Origin: Desulfobulbus sp.
Lineage (GTDB): Bacteria; Desulfobacterota; Desulfobulbia; Desulfobulbales; Desulfobulbaceae
Reading direction: 5' to 3'
Length of the DNA stretch: 15,687 nt
Assembly: GCA_030600525.1 (NCBI GenBank)
Contig: JAUVLX010000039.1
Coordinates: forward strand, 1 to 15,687
The position numbers were made by a program, and so were the translations under genes. Positions within the stretch are counted from its first letter, which is position 1. Every line of letters begins with the position of its first letter. Below the pieces are notes generated by a model. It saw only the letters and a list, made by a program, of their open reading frames with translations, was not told where the DNA came from and ran no database searches. This document shows, one piece after another, positions 1-6,500 of the stretch.

Positions 1-150
1 CTAGACCTGGTGGACAATGCAGTACTGTTTGAACGCTTTGGCCTTCCAGGACAAAAGGTCTATACCGATATCCGCAGCGCCTTGGGCAAAGATCTGCATT
101 ATTTTTCCACCATGGTTATAAGAAAAAAACAGATACAGGTAAAACAATGA
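1..150 (+). CDS. cbiL: Probable precorrin-2/cobalt-factor II C20-methyltransferase, C-terminal fragment
   Basis: Only the last 49 codons are in the window; the gene enters from the left edge. The visible end carries an 'LFERFGLPGQKVYTDI' segment followed by 'YFSTMVIRKK'. This resembles the C-terminus of CbiL/CobI, where an 'ERVGMP..RIV.DL' stretch precedes a final beta strand of the 'YFS..IV' type. CbiL methylates C20 of the corrin precursor using S-adenosylmethionine in the cytoplasm. Its stop codon overlaps the start of the next gene (ATGA), so the two are translationally coupled within a cobalamin operon. The fragment is short, so another tetrapyrrole methylase of the same fold cannot be excluded, but CbiL is the best match and would precede CbiF in the pathway. 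Confidence 0.65.
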   Translation, partial: LDLVDNAVLFERFGLPGQKVYTDIRSALGKDLHYFSTMVIRKKQIQVKQ

Positions 151-929
151 CAGCACAGGAAAATGCAACCACTCAACCCCCTTCTCGCCCTGTTGTTTTT
201 CTAGGTGCAGGCCCAGGTGATCCGGAATTAATAACCCTCAAAGGACGTCGCCTGCTCGACCAGGCAGACCTAATTATTTATGCAGGCAGTCTGGTGAACA
301 AGGAACTGCTGACCGGCGTACAGGGTGAGTGTTTTGACAGTGCGGGAATGGATCTTGAGCAAATCCTGAAACACATCGTAAAAGGCTACCGTAAAGGACA
401 GAAAGTTGTCCGCCTCCACACCGGCGATCCTGCAATCTATGGGGCTATTCGTGAACAGATGCAGTGGCTTGACAGAGAAGAGATTCCTTACGAGGTTGTT
501 CCTGGAGTCAGCTCAGCCTTTGCCACTGCAGCAACCTTAAAAAAAGAACTGACCGTGCCAGAGGTGACGCAGACAATCATCCTCACTCGCCAGGCAGGAC
601 GAACCCCGGTACCGGAAAGGGAATCACTCCGCAACCTCGCAAAAGCACAGGCCACCATGTGTATTTTTCTCAGCGTTTCCATGATGGACAAGGTTGCCGC
701 CGATCTCATTGCCGGAGGCTACACGCCAGAAACGCCGATAGCTGTGGTTGAAAAGGCCAGCTGGCCCGAAGAAAAGAAACTGATCGGAACCCTGGCAGAC
801 ATTGTTGAAAAAATTAAGGCTTCCGGCATCAAAAAAACGGCCATGATCATTGTCGGTCCGGCCCTGGATATGGAGAGCACCATTGCCTCAAAGCTCTACG
901 ACACCAAGTTCAAGCACGAATACCGGTAG
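147..929 (+). CDS. cobM: Cobalt-precorrin-4 C11-methyltransferase
   Basis: This 260-residue protein (also called CbiF) transfers a methyl group from S-adenosylmethionine to C11 of (cobalt-)precorrin-4 in adenosylcobalamin synthesis. The tetrapyrrole methylase fold is clear. 'GAGPGDPELITLKG' near residues 20-33 is the N-terminal glycine-rich signature, 'YAGSLV' follows near residue 45, 'HTGDPAIYGAI' near residue 91 is the second methylase signature, and 'EVVPGVSSAFA' lies near residue 116. The length is normal for the family. The start codon overlaps the stop of the upstream gene by four bases, which supports both the start choice and operon membership. Because cbiG follows, the anaerobic cobalt-early route is expected, so the CbiF role is preferred over aerobic CobM. 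Confidence 0.95.
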   Translation: MTAQENATTQPPSRPVVFLGAGPGDPELITLKGRRLLDQADLIIYAGSLVNKELLTGVQGECFDSAGMDLEQILKHIVKGYRKGQKVVRLHTGDPAIYGAIREQMQWLDREEIPYEVVPGVSSAFATAATLKKELTVPEVTQTIILTRQAGRTPVPERESLRNLAKAQATMCIFLSVSMMDKVAADLIAGGYTPETPIAVVEKASWPEEKKLIGTLADIVEKIKASGIKKTAMIIVGPALDMESTIASKLYDTKFKHEYR

Positions 930-948
930 CACTCAGCAACCCGTTGCA

Positions 949-1941
949 ATGAAATATGCCATATTAGCCATAACCAGGGGTGCTACCTTGCTCGGCGAGC
1001 AGCTTGCAGGACAACTCAAAGCCGATTTTTTCCCCTGCAAAGGAAAACTACGCACCACCCTGGAAACTGTCTGGACCGAGTACAACGGCATCATCTGCAT
1101 CATGGCCACCGGTATTGTGGTCCGCACTGTTGCCCCGTTACTCAAAGACAAACGCAAGGATCCGGCGGTGGTGGTCTGCGACGAACAAGGTAAATTTGCG
1201 GTTTCACTCCTGTCCGGTCACATTGGCGGAGCTAATGCCCTGGCTGATAGGATAGCAGGAATAACGGGTGGTCAGGCAGTGATAACCACGGCCTCCGATG
1301 TCTTGGGCAAAACCGCCCTTGACCTCTGGTGCCGAGATCTGGGTCTGGAGATCGGGAACAAAACCATCTTCACCAAAAAGATGGGGAAACTTGTTGATAC
1401 CGGCTCCCTCAAGGTATACAGCAAGTACCCTTTGCCCCAGCTCCCTCCAGACCTGATAAAAACAGAAACCGTGGAATCAGCGGACCTCATCATAACCAGC
1501 CTTGCCATTATGAAGACAGACGCGGCCTTACTCCACCCCAAAGCGTTGGTTTTCGGTATCGGCTGTAAAAGGGGTACCCCTGCAGCAGTCATCACAGAAT
1601 GTATCGAATCTACCTGCACCGAGCACAACCTTGCACTCCAATCCATTGCACGCCTCGCATCCATCACTTTAAAACAAGATGAAGACGGACTCCTTGCCGC
1701 AGCAGCTGCCAGGCAACTGGACCTTTCTTTTTTCACCAGCGAGGAACTCAACACAGTTCCCGGAATAACAGCTTCTCCCACGGTCCTGCGAGTAACCGGT
1801 GCCAAGGCTGTTGCTGAACCTGCGGCGATCCTGGCAGCAGGCGCGACATCATTGCTCGTCAGCAAAATGAAATGGCAGGGAGCAACTACGGCTGTGGCTG
1901 AAATACCCACCCCTTTTAACGATATATTAATAAGGAAATAA
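949..1941 (+). CDS. cbiG: Cobalt-precorrin-5A hydrolase
   Basis: The 330-residue protein opens the delta-lactone ring of cobalt-precorrin-5A, releasing acetaldehyde; this step is specific to the anaerobic cobalamin pathway. The N-terminal domain contains 'IMATGIVVRTVAPLL' (about residues 51-65) and 'LLSGHIGGANALADRI' (about 88-102), both typical of CbiG. The C-terminal domain begins with 'VFGIGCKRGTPAAVI' (about 201-215) and ends near the usual length. The same frame is open upstream to position 850, but those 33 residues overlap cobM and do not resemble CbiG. The ATG at 949 gives the family's usual beginning 'MKYAILAITRGA'. It lies 19 bases after the cobM stop, with no convincing Shine-Dalgarno sequence, so translation may depend on coupling. 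Confidence 0.94.
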   Translation: MKYAILAITRGATLLGEQLAGQLKADFFPCKGKLRTTLETVWTEYNGIICIMATGIVVRTVAPLLKDKRKDPAVVVCDEQGKFAVSLLSGHIGGANALADRIAGITGGQAVITTASDVLGKTALDLWCRDLGLEIGNKTIFTKKMGKLVDTGSLKVYSKYPLPQLPPDLIKTETVESADLIITSLAIMKTDAALLHPKALVFGIGCKRGTPAAVITECIESTCTEHNLALQSIARLASITLKQDEDGLLAAAAARQLDLSFFTSEELNTVPGITASPTVLRVTGAKAVAEPAAILAAGATSLLVSKMKWQGATTAVAEIPTPFNDILIRK

Positions 1942-1950
1942 TTAAACGAT

Positions 1951-2721
1951 ATGGCGCACTCAACACCGGAAAACCAACCAACACTCTCTGTTGTCGGACT
2001 TGGCCCAGGAGCTCATGACCTGATGGCTCCCAGAGCTAAAAAAGCTATAACCACTGCTGATGTCGTCATTGGCTATCGTACCTACCTGGATCTGGTGCAA
2101 GACTGTATTCCACCCAAAGCAGAAGTTATTTCCTCTTCAATGATGCAGGAAATCGACCGCTGTCGCAAGGCTTTGGAGCTCGCTGAAGCAGGGAAAAAGG
2201 TGGCGCTCGTTTGTGGCGGTGATCCTGGCATTTATGCTCTTGCAGGCCTGGTCTTTGAACTAGCCAAGGCAGTGGACACTCAAGTCAAGATTGAGGTTAT
2301 TCCAGGTATTGCAGCAATCAACGGGTGCGCAGCCATTTTAGGCGCGCCGCTCATGCATGATTTTGCGGCCATCAGTCTTTCCGATCTCATGACGCCCTGG
2401 GAAGTCATTGAAAAGCGCCTCCAGGCTGCGGCATCTGCAGATTTTGTAACAGCGATCTATAATCCAAAATCCAAAAAAAGAACCAGCCAGATTGTGCGTG
2501 CCCAGAAAATATTTCTGGAACATCAAGACCCCAACACGCCAGTGGGTATTGTGCAGGGGGCTTCAAGAGAAAATGAATCAGTAGTGCTTACCACGCTTGC
2601 AGACATGCTGGAAAAAGAAATCGGGATGCAAACCACGGTTATCATCGGTAACTCGCAGACCTTTCTCTGGAAAGATAAAATGATTACCCCACGGGGATAC
2701 AGCAAAAAATATGGATTATAA
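1951..2721 (+). CDS. cobJ: Precorrin-3B / cobalt-factor III C17-methyltransferase
   Basis: The 256-residue protein (CbiH in the anaerobic route) methylates C17 and drives ring contraction of cobalt-factor III, using S-adenosylmethionine. 'VVGLGPGAHDLMAPRA' near residues 14-29 is the glycine-rich start of the tetrapyrrole methylase fold. 'VIGYRTYLDL' near residue 40, 'CGGDPGIYALAGLVFEL' near residue 88, 'VIPGIAAINGCAAILGAPL' near residue 119 and 'HDFAAISLSDLMTPW' near residue 136 are all characteristic of CobJ/CbiH. The gene starts 9 bases after cbiG. An AAGGAAA sequence at 1932-1938, overlapping the cbiG end, is a possible but distant ribosome-binding site. The protein is full length, with no missing motif. 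Confidence 0.95.
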   Translation: MAHSTPENQPTLSVVGLGPGAHDLMAPRAKKAITTADVVIGYRTYLDLVQDCIPPKAEVISSSMMQEIDRCRKALELAEAGKKVALVCGGDPGIYALAGLVFELAKAVDTQVKIEVIPGIAAINGCAAILGAPLMHDFAAISLSDLMTPWEVIEKRLQAAASADFVTAIYNPKSKKRTSQIVRAQKIFLEHQDPNTPVGIVQGASRENESVVLTTLADMLEKEIGMQTTVIIGNSQTFLWKDKMITPRGYSKKYGL

Positions 2722-2727
2722 CGTATC

Positions 2728-3312
2728 ATGACCACGGGGAAAAAATTTAACCCCAAAAAGATTCATAAACTGACCGATCCCGAAAGGAAAGCCTTTCAGG
2801 ACCCCGATCTGATATGGGATACACTGGACCTTACCGCCCCTGAGGTGCTAATTGATATTGGTGCAGGTGCTGGTTTCTTTGCCATGCCTTTTAGTGACAA
2901 GATCCCTGAAGCGACCGTCTATGCTTGTGACACCGCTCCAGAGCTGACAGGTTGGATGGAGGAAAACATACCGGCTACCTATGAAGGGAGAATTCGCGTT
3001 ATCCGTTCTGAAGAGAACAGCGTACCCCTTGCCAGCGGTATAGCTGACCTGGTCTATATGATCAATCTCCACCACGAACTCGATGTGCCTCTGACCATGC
3101 TCGAGGAAAACTGGCGTCTCCTCAAGCCAGGGGGTTGCATTCTGATCATTGACTGGAAAAAAGAAGAGACTCCCATGGGGCCGCCTGTATCGATCCGGAT
3201 CGCCCAGAAGACGGTCAGTGAACAACTGCAGCAGACAGATTTCCAAATGGTCACCGAACATGACCTCCTGGAGTACCATTATTTCGTTACTGCCAGGAAA
3301 CCACGTCCCTGA
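2728..3312 (+). CDS. Class I SAM-dependent methyltransferase, substrate unknown
   Basis: This is a 194-residue cytoplasmic methyltransferase of the UbiE/methyltransferase-11 type. Motif I is 'LIDIGAGAGFFAMPF' (about residues 41-55). An acidic residue follows strand 2 ('YACDTAPEL', about 65-73), 'ADLVYMINLHHEL' (about 106-118) is the motif IV region, and 'LLKPGGCILIIDWKKEE' (about 131-147) is the post-motif signature. The first 25 residues ('FNPKKIHKLTDPERKAF') resemble the N-terminus of a common class of anaerobe methyltransferases annotated only as UbiE-like. The gene starts 6 bases after cobJ and probably ends the operon. It is not CbiT or another known corrin methylase by its motifs. Its place suggests a role linked to corrinoids or their use, but this is only inferred. 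Confidence 0.85.
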   Translation: MTTGKKFNPKKIHKLTDPERKAFQDPDLIWDTLDLTAPEVLIDIGAGAGFFAMPFSDKIPEATVYACDTAPELTGWMEENIPATYEGRIRVIRSEENSVPLASGIADLVYMINLHHELDVPLTMLEENWRLLKPGGCILIIDWKKEETPMGPPVSIRIAQKTVSEQLQQTDFQMVTEHDLLEYHYFVTARKPRP

Positions 3313-3337
3313 TATTACGCTTTGTAATGCATTATCT

Positions 3338-3379
3338 TTGATAAAGTCGGCCGTCTCTTGCGGTAGCCGATTTTATCAA
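3338..3379 (+). terminator. Stem-loop after the cobalamin operon, possible terminator or 3' mRNA stabiliser
   Basis: Bases 3338-3351 and 3366-3379 form a 14-bp inverted repeat (TTGATAAAGTCGGC against GCCGATTTTATCAA) with one G-U wobble and a 14-base loop. It begins 25 bases after the methyltransferase stop codon. There is no run of T after it, so it lacks the standard intrinsic-terminator signature. It could act as a stabilising 3' end or work with Rho. Confidence 0.5.
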
Positions 3380-3487
3380 CCCATTACACTTCCCTTCCCG
3401 CCTCCTTGGTTTTGCATTGGGTAATTTACTGTTTTTTCTCTAAGAAGTCCCACGTTGTTCCCTTGAAAATTATGCTTTTGTTCATAT

Positions 3488-3575
3488 GTTTGAAATAAGA
3501 TAAAGCCAAACCTGCCGGAAGACAGGGACGGAAAGCCACGGCTATTTTTATGTCCAGCTTATACTGTTTTCAAAC
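3488..3575 (+). promoter_or_regulatory. GEMM-I (c-di-GMP-I type) riboswitch aptamer
   Basis: The core 3505-3541 reads as the conserved GEMM-I pattern: 'GCCAAACC', a short hairpin, 'GGGACGGAAAGCCACGG'. Stem CCTG (3511-3514) pairs with CAGG (3523-3526), then a C-A mismatch, a C-G pair and a GGAA (GNRA) tetraloop at 3517-3520. CC 3506-3507 pairs with GG 3530-3531 across the AAA/GAC internal loop. A short third stem can form between 3540-3545 and 3550-3555. The closing helix is GTTTGAAA (3488-3495) with TTTCAAAC (3568-3575), plus ATAAG (3495-3499) with CTTAT (3558-3562). G3505 matches the ligand-contacting G of c-di-GMP-binding members (an A there marks cGAMP-responsive ones), by recalled Vc2 alignment. 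The RNA ends 28 bases before the start of the downstream hydrolase gene, so it should control that gene. No confident promoter was found; TTGAAA at 3463 is a weak -35 candidate. Confidence 0.82.
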
Positions 3576-3603
3576 TTTAGCTTGAAATTGGATCATACAT
3601 TTG

Positions 3604-4566
3604 ATGAATGAATCCATTGAAATTATTGGCACTGAATCTTTAGGGGTTCGAGGTCTGAGTTGTTTTGTCAAAACGAAAAACCGCAAAATTCTCATCGATC
3701 CCGGTGTGGCCTTGGGCTATATCCGCCACGGTTTACTTCCCCACCCCATCCAAATAGCAGAAGGCGAACGAGTACGAAGACGCATCATTGGAGCCCTGGC
3801 CGAAGCAACTGATGTTGTATTCAGTCATTTCCATGGAGACCACATCCCTTTTAAAGAAGCAAATTGCTACCAACTGGCAATACGAGACCTTCCTGTAAAT
3901 TTTCCCAACCTCTGCTGTTGGAGTAAATCAATTGACTCACACCAAGGAAAAATAGAACAGCGTGGCCAAAATTTAAGAGACATCTTGGGGAAAAATTTTC
4001 ATGTGGCTGAGTCACTTTCAGATGGCCCATTGACCTTTTCTCAAGCCGTGCCGCATGGTGCAAAAAACAGCAAACTGGGCACTGTTATGATGACTCGTAT
4101 TGATTTAGGTGATAGCGTCTTTTTGCATGGATCGGATATTCAGTTGTTGGATTCCGACACTATTGATTTCATCATAGGCTGGCAAGCTGATATAATTCTT
4201 GCTGCGGGGCCACCTCTCTATCTTGAAAATTTCTCCAGTGATTTGCGGCAAATTGCCTGGAATAATGCAGTCCGTTTAGCTGAAAATTCGAGGTTACTCA
4301 TCCTTGACCATCACCTCATGCGCGATCAACAAGGCCCTCAATGGCTTGAAGCACTCTCAGCAAAAACGAGAAAGCATATTTATTGCGCAGCCGATTTTAT
4401 GGATAAAAGACCTCAACTGCTGGAAGCCAAAAGAACAACATTGTACGAGACATTCCCTGTGCCCCCATATTGGCATGAAGGGTATGAAAAGGGAAAAGCC
4501 AGTACAGATTCGTATGTATCTGAGAATTTCCAAGAAAAAATAACAAACAGAGACGTGCAATTATAA
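3604..4566 (+). CDS. Metallo-beta-lactamase-fold hydrolase, UPF0282-like
   Basis: The 320-residue protein has a metallo-beta-lactamase fold. 'SHFHGDHIP' (residues 74-82) supplies the HxHxDH zinc or iron ligands, and 'ILIDPGVALG' (about 29-38) is the preceding strand and turn. 'VFLHGSDIQLL' (about 172-182) and 'LILDHHLMRD' (about 232-241) probably supply the later metal ligands. The opening 'IEIIGTESLGVRGLSCFVKT' and the GVALGYIRHGLLPHP segment resemble the UPF0282 group, best known from archaea and without an established substrate. ATG 3604 is preferred over TTG 3601 immediately before it; both lack a strong Shine-Dalgarno sequence. The GEMM-I riboswitch lies directly upstream, so expression is probably set by a cyclic dinucleotide. 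The next gene follows by 64 bases without a visible terminator. Fold assignment is firm, family membership fairly sure, function unknown. Confidence 0.85.
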   Translation: MNESIEIIGTESLGVRGLSCFVKTKNRKILIDPGVALGYIRHGLLPHPIQIAEGERVRRRIIGALAEATDVVFSHFHGDHIPFKEANCYQLAIRDLPVNFPNLCCWSKSIDSHQGKIEQRGQNLRDILGKNFHVAESLSDGPLTFSQAVPHGAKNSKLGTVMMTRIDLGDSVFLHGSDIQLLDSDTIDFIIGWQADIILAAGPPLYLENFSSDLRQIAWNNAVRLAENSRLLILDHHLMRDQQGPQWLEALSAKTRKHIYCAADFMDKRPQLLEAKRTTLYETFPVPPYWHEGYEKGKASTDSYVSENFQEKITNRDVQL

Positions 4567-4620
4567 CGCTACAAAATTGTTTATTGCACTCTTGAGCAAC
4601 AGAAACTTTTAATGATTTAT

Positions 4621-4628
4621 GGAGGGAG
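4621..4628 (+). promoter_or_regulatory. Ribosome-binding site deciding the start of the NifX-like gene
   Basis: GGAGGGAG lies two bases before ATG 4631 and partly occupies the first codons that would be used if translation began at ATG 4619. It therefore favours the downstream start. Confidence 0.8.
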
Positions 4629-4630
4629 AA

Positions 4631-5080
4631 ATGAAGCTTTGCATAACATCCACAGGAAAAGATATTGAGGCAAGAATAGACCCCAGGTTTGGCCGAGCAC
4701 CCTGGTTTTTGATTGTTGATACAGATACCGATGTTCTCGAGGCAGTTGAAAATACTGCTGCCTCCCAGGGACAGGGTGCAGGAATCAGTGCGGCCCAACT
4801 TGTGACCGACAAAAAGGTTGACGGCGTACTCACCGGTCGCGTGGGCCCCAACTCCATGAATGTGCTGCAATCATCAAATATCAAATTATTTGAGGGCGTT
4901 TCTTCTCAAGATACTGTGAGCCAGGCTCTGGCCAAATTCAAAAATGGCACATACAACGAAAATGCCTCAGCTTCAGGTGCTTCTCCGCGTATGCAGGGTG
5001 GAGGAGGAAAAGGACAGGGCCGTGGCATGGGCGGCGGAGGGGGACAAGGTATGGGAGGCGGAGGACGGAGGCGCCAGTAA
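4631..5080 (+). CDS. NifX/NifB-type dinitrogenase cofactor domain protein (MTH1175-like) with Gly-rich tail
   Basis: The 149-residue protein has the dinitrogenase iron-molybdenum cofactor domain, an RNase H-like fold that in NifX/NifY/NafY binds FeMo-cofactor precursors. In many anaerobes stand-alone copies have no proven partner. Family marks are the N-terminal strand 'MKLCITSTG', 'DPRFGRAPWFLIVDTD' (residues 17-32) and 'GAGISAAQLVTDKKVDGVL' (about 49-67). After residue 116 the chain becomes glycine, methionine, glutamine and arginine rich and ends in a short basic tail, probably disordered. The frame is open to an ATG at 4619, but ATG 4631 has an excellent ribosome-binding site and gives the usual family N-terminus. 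No nif genes are nearby, so nitrogenase assembly is unlikely from context. It may share a transcript with the hydrolase upstream. Confidence 0.88.
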   Translation: MKLCITSTGKDIEARIDPRFGRAPWFLIVDTDTDVLEAVENTAASQGQGAGISAAQLVTDKKVDGVLTGRVGPNSMNVLQSSNIKLFEGVSSQDTVSQALAKFKNGTYNENASASGASPRMQGGGGKGQGRGMGGGGGQGMGGGGRRRQ

Positions 5081-5202
5081 AACGACCTGAAAGCCTGATA
5101 CCTGTAGTTGTTGCAGACTCTCTTTCGATGTCGGCTTAGTTGAGAATATGTCCTATTTTATCTGCGGCATGACGACCAACCAATTGTTTTTTTGAAAAAG
5201 GA

Positions 5203-5337
5203 GGAGGAGAACGACTCAGCAGGGAGGCAAATATCCCACTGATTTGTTCTCTCCCGCTTGATCTAGACCTGAGACAAGGTGGTGATAGCGGGGTTCCCTT
5301 AATGGTATCAGCACCGCATTCAACAACGGGTCTTATC
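5203..5337 (+). ncRNA. Candidate structured leader RNA upstream of the exporter gene
   Basis: The 285-base gap between the NifX-like gene and the exporter holds two strong stem-loops. The first, 5207-5251, has GAGAAC/GTTCTC (5207-5212 with 5246-5251), then CAG/CTG (5217-5219 with 5239-5241), then GGGA/TCCC (5222-5225 with 5234-5237). The second, 5260-5337, has an outer GAT/ATC pair (5260-5262 with 5335-5337), AGACC/GGTCT (5265-5269 with 5329-5333), and an inner ten-pair stem with one mismatch (5278-5287 with 5306-5315). It ends 28 bases before the exporter start. I could not match it to the NiCo, Mn (yybP-ykoY), Moco or cobalamin riboswitch patterns. A metal- or stress-sensing leader is an inference from position only. 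No open reading frame follows the GGAGGAGG at about 5200. Confidence 0.45.
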
Positions 5338-5365
5338 TTCCAGGCGATTGCCCTAAAAGTTACAG

Positions 5366-6412
5366 ATGATCAACAGTGACGTGATTACTTCCTTGCAACA
5401 TATAACGACACACGCCCTTATGATAAGCGGTTTTGTGTTCATGATGATGCTGATCATTGAATACCTGAACGTCTTATCTCAGGGTGTTTGGCAACAATGG
5501 TTGCGCGGTGGTCGCTGGCGGCAATACCTGTTGGCATCCTTTTTAGGGGCAACTCCGGGATGCCTGGGAGCCTTTACTGTGGTTTCTTTGTATTTGCATA
5601 AGGAGGTAAGCCTGGGCGCGCTTGTTGTGGCAATGATTGCCACAAGTGGTGATGAATCTTTTTTGATGCTGTCTATGATTCCTAAACAGGCACCATTTAT
5701 TTTTGTGATTTTGTTTTTTATAGGTATTGCCGCCGGCTATGTAACAGATCTGTTTTTTATTAAAAAAACACCTAAAAACGCCATCTGCCATAATGAATTT
5801 GATATCCACGAGGAGGACGACTGCTGTTGTTTCCCTCGTGGTCACATCATAGATCAATGGGTCCAATGTTCTCCTGCCCGAGGAATCTTGGCAGGCACAT
5901 TACTGATGTTTCTTTTTGCGGTGGTGAGTGGTCAATTAGGTCCTGCCATTTGGAATTGGATACGAATCACCCTGGTTTTTCTTTCCTCTATCGCGCTCTT
6001 CATTGTCTCAACCGTTCCTGACCATTTTTTGGAAGATCACCTTTGGAACCATGTTGTTAAAGCCCATCTCCCCAAAGTGTTTATGTGGACTCTTACGGCC
6101 CTGCTGCTCATGCATATCTTGGTGAATCATCTCCACCTTGAAGGATGGATGCAGGAGAACCAGCTTGTATTATTATTATTAGCCTGCCTTGTTGGACTTA
6201 TTCCCGAATCAGGCCCCCACCTCCTGTTTCTTACGCTTTTTGTTGAAGGTGCCATCCCTTTCAGTATTTTTTTAGCGAGTTCCATTGTTCAGGATGGTCA
6301 TGGCATGTTGCCTTTACTAGCCGAATCACGTTGGGATTTTGGAAAGGTAAAGGCGATCAACTTCCTGGTCGGACTCTTGTCAGGACTGGTTGGATATTCG
6401 TTAGGATGGTGA
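5366..6412 (+). CDS. Putative ten-helix heavy-metal exporter (ArsP_2 / putative manganese transporter type)
   Basis: The 348-residue inner-membrane protein has about ten hydrophobic segments and matches in pattern the family named ArsP_2 or 'putative manganese transporter' (PF11449, from memory). It contains two related halves. 'GATPGCLGAF' then 'MIATSGDESFLMLSMIP' (residues 61-106) mirrors 'GLIPESGPHLLF' then 'SIVQDGHGMLPLLAES' (277-321), the layout of an internally duplicated transporter. Between the halves a hydrophilic stretch (residues 141-159) is dense in Cys, His and acidic residues ('CHNEFDIHEEDDCCCF') and could bind metal. The start ATG has only a weak ribosome-binding site, and a structured leader lies just upstream, so expression may be controlled after transcription starts. 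Substrate is unproven; export of a divalent metal or metalloid is the family-based guess. Confidence 0.82.
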   Translation: MINSDVITSLQHITTHALMISGFVFMMMLIIEYLNVLSQGVWQQWLRGGRWRQYLLASFLGATPGCLGAFTVVSLYLHKEVSLGALVVAMIATSGDESFLMLSMIPKQAPFIFVILFFIGIAAGYVTDLFFIKKTPKNAICHNEFDIHEEDDCCCFPRGHIIDQWVQCSPARGILAGTLLMFLFAVVSGQLGPAIWNWIRITLVFLSSIALFIVSTVPDHFLEDHLWNHVVKAHLPKVFMWTLTALLLMHILVNHLHLEGWMQENQLVLLLLACLVGLIPESGPHLLFLTLFVEGAIPFSIFLASSIVQDGHGMLPLLAESRWDFGKVKAINFLVGLLSGLVGYSLGW

Positions 6413-6500
6413 AATATAAAAATTCAAGATATTGGATATTATGATATAATTTATATTGAGTTAACAAACTTTTGTAAAAGCGGTAAATCGCTATTCACTC

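Noticed and set aside
850..948. N-terminal extension of cbiG by 33 residues
   Set aside because: The extension overlaps the end of cobM and has a low-complexity Ser/Thr/Pro composition; the ATG at 949 gives the conserved CbiG start.
1272..1910. Long antisense open frame (212 residues) opposite cbiG
   Set aside because: It has no recognisable motif, and lies wholly opposite a well-conserved gene whose codon pattern creates the frame.
3348..3363. A second sigma-54 site in the cob terminal stem-loop (GGCC...TTGCGG)
   Set aside because: The GG to GC spacing is one base short, and the -24/-12 elements need strict spacing.
3149..3424. Frame running out of the methyltransferase into the intergenic region
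   Set aside because: It overlaps the methyltransferase in another frame, has Arg/Ser-rich content without motif, and runs through the terminal stem-loop.
5081..5365. Known metal riboswitch (NiCo or yybP-ykoY) or a cobalamin riboswitch
   Set aside because: The conserved bases of those classes as I recall them are absent; only generic stem-loops remain.
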